Part shown: positions 18,313 through 26,184 of the stretch, piece by piece
Layout of the letters: every line of letters begins with the position of its first letter
How positions within the stretch are numbered: position 1 is the first letter of the stretch
Assembly (NCBI RefSeq): GCF_000383915.1
Contig: NZ_KB912942.1
Coordinates: 5,296,367-5,360,366 of the forward strand
Direction: 5' to 3'
From: Amycolatopsis benzoatilytica AK 16/65
Lineage (GTDB): Bacteria > Actinomycetota > Actinomycetes > Mycobacteriales > Pseudonocardiaceae
Length of the DNA: 64,000 nt
Made by a program: the position numbers and the translations under genes
The notes under the pieces: generated by a model
Told to the model about the DNA's origin: nothing
Database searches by the model: none
The model's input: the letters and a program-made list of their open reading frames with translations, nothing else

Positions 18313-19240
18313 TGACGGCCGCCTCCTTCACCGCGCCCTGCTCGACGCCCCACGACTGCAGGATCTTGCCGTACGTGCCATCCGCGACGAGTGACTGCAG
18401 CGCCTGCTTCACCGCGTCGCGCAGCTTTGCGTTGTTCTTGGCGAAGCCCATCCCGTACGGCCCGCCTTCGATCGGCTGGCCGGGTACGACCTCGAAGAAA
18501 CTGCCATCGCCGGCGGTACGCGAAATGTAGACCGCGCTCGGCAAATCGTTGAGAATCGCCGCGACCCGCCCGGTACGCAGCTGATTCTGGTTCTGATTGT
18601 CACTGTCCGTCGCGGTAACCGTAATCGCGGGCTTGCCCGCCTGAACGCACTTCGCGCTCTGCGCGGTCGCGAACTTCTGGTGACTGGTCCCCTGCACGAC
18701 AGCGACGTTCTTGCCGCACAACGTATCCGGTCCGGTGATGCCGTCCGGGTTTCCCTTGCGGATCATGATCGTGATGCCGGACGAGAAGTAGTCGACGAAG
18801 TCGATCTGCTTCTGGCGTTCCTTGGTGTCGTTCATCGCGGCCATGGTCAGGTCGACTCGACCGGACTGCAGGCTGGTGATCAGCGAGCCGAACGCCAGGT
18901 CCTGGTACGTGACGCTCACGCCGAGCTTCGCGCCGACCGCCTTGGCCAAGTCGACCTCGTAACCGATCGGGGTTTTGCCGTCCGCCGCGTAGAAGTTGTT
19001 CGGCGCGGACTGGATGTTGGACGCCAGATGCAGCGTCTTCGCCTGCGCGACGGCAGCAGGCAGCTGTCCGGCCAGCTGCGGGTCGGGCTTGATCGCGCTG
19101 AGCAGCGCCGTGTTGTCCGGGACAGCGCTCGGCTTCTGCTGTCCGCCGCCGCCGGCCCCGTCGGGGCCTCCTCCGCAAGCGGCGGTGAGCATTCCGGCCA
19201 GCACCAGGGCCAGCCAAGCGCGGGAACGAAGCGACGGCAT
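18299..19240 (-). CDS. polar amino-acid ABC transporter substrate-binding lipoprotein
   Basis: 313 residues; lipobox LAGMLTAACGG (Cys near residue 22). The SBP_bac_3 domain includes IGYEVDLAKAVGAKLGVSVTY, MAAMNDTKERQKQIDFVDYF and GPYGMGFAKNNAKLRDAV. It delivers the ligand to the permease encoded next. The binding-site details do not settle which amino acid. First gene of the four-gene operon; its promoter should lie in the ~100 bases shared with the divergent gene at 19340. Confidence 0.94.
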   Translation of the reverse strand: MPSLRSRAWLALVLAGMLTAACGGGPDGAGGGGQQKPSAVPDNTALLSAIKPDPQLAGQLPAAVAQAKTLHLASNIQSAPNNFYAADGKTPIGYEVDLAKAVGAKLGVSVTYQDLAFGSLITSLQSGRVDLTMAAMNDTKERQKQIDFVDYFSSGITIMIRKGNPDGITGPDTLCGKNVAVVQGTSHQKFATAQSAKCVQAGKPAITVTATDSDNQNQNQLRTGRVAAILNDLPSAVYISRTAGDGSFFEVVPGQPIEGGPYGMGFAKNNAKLRDAVKQALQSLVADGTYGKILQSWGVEQGAVKEAAVNGGS

Positions 19241-19339
19241 GCCGGGACCTCCAGGTCGTCGTGGTCCGCCGGACGCTACAACTCGCTGTTTAAGAGGTCA
19301 ACATGCAGTTGAAATTCTGTCTCGTCTAGCGTTCCGGAC

Positions 19340-19726
19340 ATGACACTCGGCGAGGGCTTCCGTCAGTTCTGGACCGAACGGCGGCTCGCGTCGCTCACGA
19401 CGGTGCGCCCGAACGGGACGCCGCACGTCGTCGCGGTGGGCGTGACGGTCGACTTCGACCAGGGCATCGCCCGCGTGATCGCCTCCGGGACGTCGTACAA
19501 GGCGCGTTTGGTCCGCGCGGCCGGCGACGGCGGACTGGCCGGGGCGATCTGCCAGTTCGAGGGCCGGACCTGGTCGACGCTGGAGGGCCGGATCCGCCTG
19601 CTCGACGACGAAGCGTCGGTGCAAGACGCGGAGGCGCGGTACGCGGTCCGGTACCGCCAGCCGCGCGAGAACCCGCAGCGGGTCGTCCTTGAGCTCACTA
19701 TCGGACGCGTGCTCGGCAACGCTTAA
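19340..19726 (+). CDS. PPOX-class / F420-dependent small flavoprotein-fold protein
   Basis: 128 residues with the split-barrel flavin-binding fold: FWTERRLASLTTVRPNGTPHVVAVGVTVD is the conserved first beta-hairpin of the pyridoxamine-5'-phosphate-oxidase-like (TIGR03618-type) family. In actinobacteria these proteins often bind F420 or FMN and reduce small molecules, but substrates are usually unknown. It is convergent with the iniC-like gene, with only 10 bases between their ends. Confidence 0.8.
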   Translation: MTLGEGFRQFWTERRLASLTTVRPNGTPHVVAVGVTVDFDQGIARVIASGTSYKARLVRAAGDGGLAGAICQFEGRTWSTLEGRIRLLDDEASVQDAEARYAVRYRQPRENPQRVVLELTIGRVLGNA

Positions 19727-19736
19727 CCCGCGCGCG

Positions 19737-20948
19737 TCAGACGTACTGCGCCAGAAGCCCTTCCGCGCTGCGCACCACAACCTGTGCCGCTGCCCGTTCC
19801 GCCGGAGGACGGTCCGGACGCTCGGCTTCGTACCGCCACCGCATCATCGCGTCGAGCGCAGCTTCGTAGATCTCTCGCGGCTCTATGCCGCTTTCCAGCC
19901 CCAGCCGTTCATCCGGCGCTGTCCCCTCCGCACCGAGCAGTCGCGCCGCTTCTTCGGCTGCTTCGCCCGCTAGCGCGGTACGCCCGCCGCGGATGTCCGC
20001 GATCAACCGCAGCTCGCGAAAGTCGTGCGCAGACGCCGAGAACCGCTCAATGCGCGCCGCCAGCCGGTCACTGTGCGGCCGAGGCTCCGCGGCGAGGACC
20101 ATCTCCAACCGCAGTACCGCTGTGCGCGCGCGCAGCATGTCGGCGCGCGCAGCGAAACAGCCGGCGATGGTGTCGCGAAGCTCGCCGAGGCCGCTACGCC
20201 GCACCAGTTCGGTCGACAGTTTCATTCGGTTGTCACAGCCGGTGCGGATCAGCGTAAGCGCGAGTCTCACCCCGAACAGACCGAACCGCACTACCAACGA
20301 ACGCCGCGTCTCGACCGACACGGGCCCGGGAAACGCCGGATCGGTGAAGGCGTCCACGGAAAGCAGATACCGCTCCAGCTCCTCTCTCGGAACAGCCGCG
20401 AAGGCCGCGAGAAGCTCAAACTCGTCGTCTGTGAACGCGCGCGCCCCGTACGCAAGCTGCGCGGCTACCGCGATCACGCCTTGGAATCCGCCGCACAGCG
20501 GATCTTCGCGCCACGCGCGCCGCGCGATCTGCTTCGCCGTCATCAGTGCGTCGATTCGTCCCGCGCCCACTTCGTCCGCGCGCGCAAGCACGAGGATCGT
20601 GTCGACTGCTGTCTGCCGCGCGAACGTCGAAGGAGCCACCGGACGCAACACTGCCAGCTCTTCCGGCTCTAGGTGCCGAAGCAGCCGTACGGAAACATCG
20701 GTGAGCACGGAAGGCGGCGGTGCGTCGACGAACTCCACGTCGCGCAACGCCCGGGTCGGCCAGTCCCCCAACGCCGCGGCGAGCATCGACTTCCCGGTGC
20801 CGGCAGCGCCGCCGATCGCGACCCGTAGCGGTTCGTCGAGGTGGTCGAGCGCTTCGCCCAACAACGCCGACGCCCGCGGACTGTCGCGGTAGTACGCGAA
20901 GGCGTCCGACAGCAGGCTCCGTACGTCCTCACTCACGCGCGACACCAC
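19737..20948 (-). CDS. IniC-like dynamin-family GTPase
   Basis: 403 residues. P-loop GGAAGTGKS near residue 50, a nucleotide-specificity-like segment DTILVLARADEVGAGR near 165, and a helical C-terminal half (~260-400). It has weak overall conservation but lies in the same order as mycobacterial iniB-iniA-iniC, where IniA and IniC are paired dynamin-like proteins linked to envelope stress and isoniazid tolerance (established knowledge). It is shorter than M. tuberculosis IniC (about 490 residues). Alternative GTG starts lie at 20945 and 20936. A 277-base gap separates it from iniA; I see no gene in that gap. Confidence 0.75.
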   Translation of the reverse strand: MVSRVSEDVRSLLSDAFAYYRDSPRASALLGEALDHLDEPLRVAIGGAAGTGKSMLAAALGDWPTRALRDVEFVDAPPPSVLTDVSVRLLRHLEPEELAVLRPVAPSTFARQTAVDTILVLARADEVGAGRIDALMTAKQIARRAWREDPLCGGFQGVIAVAAQLAYGARAFTDDEFELLAAFAAVPREELERYLLSVDAFTDPAFPGPVSVETRRSLVVRFGLFGVRLALTLIRTGCDNRMKLSTELVRRSGLGELRDTIAGCFAARADMLRARTAVLRLEMVLAAEPRPHSDRLAARIERFSASAHDFRELRLIADIRGGRTALAGEAAEEAARLLGAEGTAPDERLGLESGIEPREIYEAALDAMMRWRYEAERPDRPPAERAAAQVVVRSAEGLLAQYV

Positions 20949-21225
20949 TCCCCACTTCGCTCACGCCCGTCGCCGCAACATCTTTTACTACCCGGTCTTG
21001 TCCCGCCGCACGAACGTCACAACTCGTCCATCACCTGATCCGGCGCGGAGGTCCTGATGCGGAAGCCCGAGCGCTGCGAGGGATCACGGACAGTCGCACG
21101 GACGGCTCCCGGATCCGCGTGCCCCCGCCGACCGCGGCCTTCCGTCTGGCTTCGCAGTCGCCATGCCTGCCGTCCTTCAGCCAGCTCGCCCGGGTGCGTC
21201 ACCTCGGACGCACCGCCGCCACCGC

Positions 21226-22998
21226 TCAAGCAGGAAGCTCCCGAGGCGTCCGGTTGGCAATCATCCCCAGTTCCCCGGCCCGCTTGTGGAGCCCGGCGAG
21301 CCGATCGATCTCCTTCCGCAGCTGCGCACTGCGCCGCTCTCGCTCCGCCGACCCGGCGATGATCATCTCGCGCTCGCGCGTCAGCTCGTCGGCGAGACCG
21401 TCCGCGAGCGCCGTGAAGTGGTCGCGCAACCGGCGATGCACGAGCCGGATCGCATCGCGGCATTCCTTGCTGAACCGGAGGAACACGTCGTCCACATGGC
21501 GTTGCGCGGTCAGCTTCGCGACCGCCTGCCGCCGCTGCAGCCGCATCCCGCCTTCGTCGCTGATCGTCTTCGCCGCGAACGCGACGCCCGCGCCCAGCGA
21601 CACCGGGTTGATCAGCGGCAGTCCCGCCAATCCGGTCACCAGGCCGAACATCAGCACACCGCCGTACGAACCGCGCAAACCGGTGAACGCCTTCTGCCCG
21701 ATCTTGAACCGTTCGATTCGCGGTTGCCGGACCTCGGCGATCCGGTCCGAGCCGGAGTCGGTCAGCGGCAGCTCGGGCAGGTCGTACTGCGCGCCGAAGC
21801 TCACCGCCACCGCCTGCGCGATCCACTCCGCGCGCTCGGCAGTGAACGTGTAGGTCGTCTCGACCGCTTCCGCGAGCGTCTGGTCCAGCCACGGCCCGAA
21901 TTCGTCCCACACCTTCACCGGGTCGCCGCGGTCGAAGGTCTCGTCGATCGTCTCGACGATCTTCCGAGTGCGTTCGCGCAGGTCGTACTCCGCGTCGGAC
22001 TGCAGGTCGGCGATCTCGTCGGACAACAGGTTCTGCCAGCGGCTGTTGCGCCGCCGCAGCTCGTCAGCCCGGCGCTGCGACCGTTGCAGCAACGTCGTCT
22101 GGTCGACGCCGACTTCCTGCCCCGCCGCCTCCGCGCGCGCCCGCAAGGTCTCGACCAGCTCCGCCGCGGCAGCCCGTACGCTCACCGCGGCCAGGACCGC
22201 CGCCGTGCTCTCCGCCGGCCGGGAAACCTGAGCCGCGATCCAGGTGAGCAGCTCCGGGAACCCGGAGCGCACATTCAGGTCCTGGTCGCCGCCCTTGGCC
22301 GCGGCGAAGCGCACCGTCGCGGACACCGGCAGCACCGGCGAGTCGATCCCCGCGCCGGACAACGCGGCGCGATTCTGCTCGGCGACCGCCCGCCAGCCAG
22401 CACTGACGTCGATCTTGGTCAACGCGACCACCACGTGCGGGCACCACGTGCGAATGTGGTGCGCCAACGCCAGCTCGGCCTGGTTCAACGGCGCCGCCGC
22501 ATCGGAGACGAGGATGACCGCGTCCGCCTCGGCGAGAACGTCGAGCGCAGCCGCGGTGCGCGGCGATCGCGGATCACCGATCGCGGGAGTGTCGATGAGC
22601 ACCAGCCCCGCCGACAGCAGGTCCCGCGGAACCCCGACCTCGACCCGCCGCAACGAGCCGGCCGGCCGGGCGCCGACTTCACCGGTCAGCTGCTCGACGT
22701 CGACCGGAATGCGTTCGTCCGCACGCCCGACGAGCGTCGCCGCGGGTTCGGCGGCGTAACCGATCTCGATCGGCACCGCCGGCGTCGCCGCGTCGCCGAC
22801 CGGGCAGACCAGCGCGTTCAGCACCGCGTTGACCAGGTAGCCCTTGCCCTGCTTGGGGAATCCGAGCACCGCGACGCGCGTGCCGGAGGGCGCTCGGTCC
22901 CGCCGCCGGCGGAGACGTTGCGCCAGGTCCTCGCGACCGTGCGTCCGGCAGGCGTCCGAGGTCTCGTCGAGTACTTCGAGCCACGAAGGAGCCGTCAC
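21226..22998 (-). CDS. iniA: IniA-like dynamin-family GTPase (altered P-loop)
   Basis: About 590 residues. G-motifs of the actinobacterial dynamin family: P-loop GFPKQGKGYLVNAV (residues ~40-53), G2 Thr in AATPAVPIEI, G3 IDTPAIGDP, G4 VVVALTKIDV. A helical body follows, with a hydrophobic paddle-like segment (VLMFGLVTGLAGLPLINPVSLGAGV, near 450-480). The usual P-loop Ser/Thr after GK is Gly here, which may weaken magnesium coordination. IniA deforms or repairs membranes in mycobacteria (established knowledge). The frame is open to 23061, but that start lies inside a perfect hairpin, so I prefer the GTG at 22998; the start is uncertain. Second gene of the ini cluster. Confidence 0.82.
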   Translation of the reverse strand: MTAPSWLEVLDETSDACRTHGREDLAQRLRRRRDRAPSGTRVAVLGFPKQGKGYLVNAVLNALVCPVGDAATPAVPIEIGYAAEPAATLVGRADERIPVDVEQLTGEVGARPAGSLRRVEVGVPRDLLSAGLVLIDTPAIGDPRSPRTAAALDVLAEADAVILVSDAAAPLNQAELALAHHIRTWCPHVVVALTKIDVSAGWRAVAEQNRAALSGAGIDSPVLPVSATVRFAAAKGGDQDLNVRSGFPELLTWIAAQVSRPAESTAAVLAAVSVRAAAAELVETLRARAEAAGQEVGVDQTTLLQRSQRRADELRRRNSRWQNLLSDEIADLQSDAEYDLRERTRKIVETIDETFDRGDPVKVWDEFGPWLDQTLAEAVETTYTFTAERAEWIAQAVAVSFGAQYDLPELPLTDSGSDRIAEVRQPRIERFKIGQKAFTGLRGSYGGVLMFGLVTGLAGLPLINPVSLGAGVAFAAKTISDEGGMRLQRRQAVAKLTAQRHVDDVFLRFSKECRDAIRLVHRRLRDHFTALADGLADELTREREMIIAGSAERERRSAQLRKEIDRLAGLHKRAGELGMIANRTPRELPA

Positions 22999-23042
22999 GA
23001 CGAACCAGTGTCCCCCGTGTACGCGGAGTATCCGAACCGGGT

Positions 23043-23079
23043 AGCGGCTCCGCGGTCGCACCCAGACCGCGGAGCCGCT
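23043..23079. terminator. perfect hairpin between iniB and iniA
   Basis: 15-bp perfect arms (AGCGGCTCCGCGGTC and its complement) with a 7-base loop, just after the iniB stop and before iniA. It could be an internal terminator or a processing/stability element that sets a high iniB to iniA ratio. Confidence 0.6.
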
Positions 23080-23095
23080 CCCGAATCACCCTTTG

Positions 23096-24739
23096 TCAGA
23101 GGGAAAGGTGCAGCTCACCGCCGCCGTGCGAGGTCTCCGCGCCGGCGTGCAGGTCGATGCCGAGACCCTGGTGGGCGGCATCCGACAGCGTCGAGACGGT
23201 GTCGTGCACCGCGCTGACGCCAGCGTCGGTGCCGGCGTGCGTCTCGGAAACCGCCTCGGACCGCTCGGCGTCGCCGTGCGACATGATCGAGTGCGCCTGC
23301 TGTGCCACGCCGTTGACGGCGTGGTTGAGGCCGTCCGCGCTGAGCGTGTTGCTCAGGCTGCCGACGTTGTCGGTGACGATCCCGGCGGCGTCGCTGACGT
23401 GCCCGGCGATCCCGCCGCCGACCTCGGTGGCGTGGTCAGCCGCCTGGTCGAACGCGTTCGCCCCCGGCAGGCTGCCGACGCCCGCCGGAGCCGCGGACTG
23501 GACTACGCCGCCGAAGTGCTGGACCTCGGAAACGACGCCACCCGCCGAAGCCGCCGCCTGCCCGTTCGCGAGCGCGACCGCGGTGGAGTCCAGCCCGTTG
23601 CCGAGGTCGTTGCCGAACGCAACCGCCCCGCTCGGGTTCTGCGCCAGCGCGGTGACCGAAGCCGCGGCGTTCTGCGCGTCGGCAAGGCCCGGAACTGCCG
23701 CAACGCCCGGAATCGCCGGCACGGAGGGCATCTCACCCGCGCCCGGCATGGCCGGCACGGAGGGCAGCTCGCCCGCGCCCGGCAACGCCGGAACGGCCGG
23801 GATCGCACCGGCGATGTTGCCGACGACCGGCAGCGAGCCGATGGCCGACAACGCGCCAGCACCCGGCACCGCGCCCACGACCGGCAGGGTCGGTACCGCG
23901 TCCGTGCCGGGACCCTGGAGCGCGCCCGGGCCCGGAAGCTCGCCAACCGCCGGCAGCGCCGGGGCCGCCGGAACCATGTCCGCGACATCGCTGACCGCGT
24001 GCAGCGCGCCAGCACCCGACAGCTCATTCACCGCGGGCAGCGCACCGGCGTTCGGCAGCGCACTGGCCGCCTCGCCGACGCCCGGCAGCTCGCCCACCGT
24101 GGGCAGCGGCGAAACACCGGCGACGTCGCTGACGACCGGCAGGTCACCCGCGCCCGGCAGCGCGCCAAGGCCGGGCAGCTCGCCCGCGCCCGGCACCGCG
24201 GGAACGCCCGGCAGGCTGCCAAGGCCAGGCAACGCACCGGTGCCCGGCAGTTCGCCCGCGCCCGGCAGCGCGCCCAGACCGGGCAGCTCTCCCGCGCCCG
24301 GCAGCGCACCGAGACCAGGCAGCTCGCCCAGCCCCGGAAGCGCCGGAACGCCCGGCAGTTCGCCGACGACCGGCAGAGCCGGCGCGCCCGAGGCCGACGC
24401 CGAACCGTTGGCCGACGCCGAACCCTCGAATGCGGCCGACCCACTGGCGGGGTGGCCCAGCGACGCCGTCAGCGCCTGCAGCTGCTCGATCGCGCCCTGC
24501 GGCCCGCTCGACAGCGCGCCAGCCAGGTCGCCCGGCTGCGGGAGGTGGCCGAGCGCGGCGTTGTCGACCGGGACGTAGTCGAGCACCAGGGGGACGACCT
24601 CGTGCACGTCGGCGGCGCTGATGTCGCCCAGACCGGCGGCAGCCAGTGCGGCCTGCGGATTCTGGCCGAACGCGGCGAGCGCGGACGGGTCTTGCAGCAG
24701 CGTGAGCGTGAAGTCGTGCAGAGTCTGCACCGGGTCCAT
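23096..24739 (-). CDS. iniB: IniB-like protein with repetitive Gly/Pro/Leu domain
   Basis: 547 residues from the ATG at 24739 (GGAG upstream). Residues 1-~60 (MDPVQTLHDFTLTLLQDPSA, then FGQNPQAALAAAGLGDISAADVHEVVPLVLDYVP) match the conserved IniB N-terminal domain. Residues ~105-365 are a low-complexity array of units such as GALPGAGELPGL and GSLPGVPAVPGA, about 6-7 residues each. The last ~180 residues are Ala/Gly-rich and end in a His/Glu-rich tail. In mycobacteria, iniB heads the iniBAC operon, induced by inhibitors of cell-wall synthesis; its molecular role is unknown. No signal peptide or membrane span is evident. The repeats give spurious long ORFs on the other strand. Confidence 0.85.
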   Translation of the reverse strand: MDPVQTLHDFTLTLLQDPSALAAFGQNPQAALAAAGLGDISAADVHEVVPLVLDYVPVDNAALGHLPQPGDLAGALSSGPQGAIEQLQALTASLGHPASGSAAFEGSASANGSASASGAPALPVVGELPGVPALPGLGELPGLGALPGAGELPGLGALPGAGELPGTGALPGLGSLPGVPAVPGAGELPGLGALPGAGDLPVVSDVAGVSPLPTVGELPGVGEAASALPNAGALPAVNELSGAGALHAVSDVADMVPAAPALPAVGELPGPGALQGPGTDAVPTLPVVGAVPGAGALSAIGSLPVVGNIAGAIPAVPALPGAGELPSVPAMPGAGEMPSVPAIPGVAAVPGLADAQNAAASVTALAQNPSGAVAFGNDLGNGLDSTAVALANGQAAASAGGVVSEVQHFGGVVQSAAPAGVGSLPGANAFDQAADHATEVGGGIAGHVSDAAGIVTDNVGSLSNTLSADGLNHAVNGVAQQAHSIMSHGDAERSEAVSETHAGTDAGVSAVHDTVSTLSDAAHQGLGIDLHAGAETSHGGGELHLSL

Positions 24740-24866
24740 CGAGGATCTCCACTTGTCGTGATTACGGGGGATGCCCGGCCCTCCCCGGCCGAGCGTGGCG
24801 CTCAAGCTAGGGAGGGGATACCCCCGCTCACATCGGGGTTTACACCCAGTCGCGCCTCGCTCAGCC

Positions 24867-24903
24867 GTTAGGGGGTCGATATGAGATCGTTAGGGAGTTA
24901 GGG
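24867..24903. promoter_or_regulatory. GTTAGGG repeats in the iniB-hsp70 divergent region
   Basis: Three copies of GTTAGGG at 24867, 24889 and 24897 (read as CCCTAAC toward iniB); the first two are spaced 22 bp, about two helical turns. An ACCCG-AA-CGGGT dyad lies at 24959-24970. They sit 128-164 bases upstream of the iniB start and are candidate sites for the LuxR-type regulator encoded two genes away. Confidence 0.4.
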
Positions 24904-25041
24904 GATCGGACACGCGGAACCCGGTTGGGTTAAATCCCACCCCACCCTTGCCCGACTGACCCGAACGGGTGAGGATGCGTATCCGTTCAGTCAATACGCC
25001 TCTCGGCCGAAACCCGACTGCGACGAAGGGAGGAAGCGGCG

Positions 25042-26184
25042 GTGCCCTACGTGCTCGGCATCGACCTCGGCGCTGCCCGGACCCACGCCGCCCTCCGCCG
25101 CCGGCAGGGGGACCGGTGGGACGACCCGGAGCCGCTGTGGCTGGGCGAAAGATCGCCCGCGACCGCGACCGCACTCTTCCTCGACGACGAGGGCTACCTG
25201 CTCAGCGGCGACACCGCGCGCCATGCCGGAGCGACTGAACCCACCCGGCTGATCACCGGTTTCCAGCGCCGGATCGGCGACGACGTACCGATTTTCGCCG
25301 GGACCGAGCCGTTCACGCCGGAATCGCTGACGACGGTGTTCGTCGAAGGCATCGCGGATGTCGCCGCCGGGCAGGCCGGCGGCCCGACCCGGCAGCTGGT
25401 TGTCACCCACCCCGGTGACTGGGGTGGTTACCGGCGCGAACTTTTGCGCCAGTCGCTCGCCGAGTCCGGTTTTTCGTCCGTTACGCTCGTTCCGAGCGCG
25501 ATCGCCGCGCTCTGCGCACACCTTCCTGACCCCGGCCCCGGCGACCGGGCTGCCGCCGTCTGCGAGTTCGGCCCAGACGGAGTCGTGGTCACCTTGGCGA
25601 CCGCGTCCGGGGCCAGCGGCTGGATCGCCCGGACCAGCACCGAAGGCGTCGCACCGGCTTCCGCGGTCAGCACCGCGTTCGGCCTCGCGCAAGCCGCCAA
25701 CGTCTCCCCGGAATCGCTGGCAGGCATCGTGTTCTGCGGCGACCCCGCTCCAGGCCAGCTGCCCGCACAGCTGCCCTGCCCGGTCTTCGCCGGCCAGCAG
25801 CCCGCCCTCACCGCCGCGCTAGGCGCCAGCGTCCTCGCCAGCCAGCGGACCAGCCCGCTCGCCCGCCGCGAGGCCCCGGCTGCCGAAACCACCCTGCTGC
25901 CGCGAGTCGACCGCGAACCCGAACTTCCCGAGCGCCCCGAGCGACCGCCGGTGGAAATCACACCGTTCACGCTGCCGGAGCCCGACGGCGCTGCCAAACT
26001 GTTGCGTCGATGGCGACCGCTCGCCGCTACGGCGGCAGTGCTCGCGATCAGCTCTTCGATCCTGGTCGCGGTCCTCACCTCGCATGAAGCGACCGCGGAC
26101 AAAGAACCGGCTTCTCCCCGTCCCCCTGCCCTGAGTTCGTGTGCCCACCCAGCCACAGCTCCCTCCAGCGAAGGCCACTGTTGA
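25042..26184 (+). CDS. Hsp70-family ATPase domain protein with membrane anchor
   Basis: 380 residues. Actin-like Hsp70 ATPase motifs: LGIDLGAARTHAAL (phosphate 1), RQLVVTHPGDWGGYRRELLRQS, AAVCEFGPDGVVV (phosphate 2 region) and VFCGDPAPG (adenosine region), covering ~1-285. There is no DnaK substrate-binding domain. Instead a proline-rich linker leads to one hydrophobic span (LAATAAVLAISSSILVAVLT, ~333-352) and a short extracytoplasmic tail. GTG start with GGGAGG upstream. Divergent from iniB; its TGA overlaps the likely TTG start of the LuxR-type regulator, so the two are translationally coupled. Confidence 0.85.
   Translation: MPYVLGIDLGAARTHAALRRRQGDRWDDPEPLWLGERSPATATALFLDDEGYLLSGDTARHAGATEPTRLITGFQRRIGDDVPIFAGTEPFTPESLTTVFVEGIADVAAGQAGGPTRQLVVTHPGDWGGYRRELLRQSLAESGFSSVTLVPSAIAALCAHLPDPGPGDRAAAVCEFGPDGVVVTLATASGASGWIARTSTEGVAPASAVSTAFGLAQAANVSPESLAGIVFCGDPAPGQLPAQLPCPVFAGQQPALTAALGASVLASQRTSPLARREAPAAETTLLPRVDREPELPERPERPPVEITPFTLPEPDGAAKLLRRWRPLAATAAVLAISSSILVAVLTSHEATADKEPASPRPPALSSCAHPATAPSSEGHC

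Noticed and set aside
23640..24430. Short tandem repeats considered as a CRISPR array
   Set aside because: Units are ~18-36 nt, follow the codon frame and have no spacers; they are protein repeats of IniB.
23157..24578. Pro/Ala/Gly-rich plus-strand frame over iniB, resembling a repetitive secreted protein
   Set aside because: It is the reverse reading of the IniB repeats. The minus strand has the conserved IniB N-terminal domain, a good ribosome-binding site and operon context.
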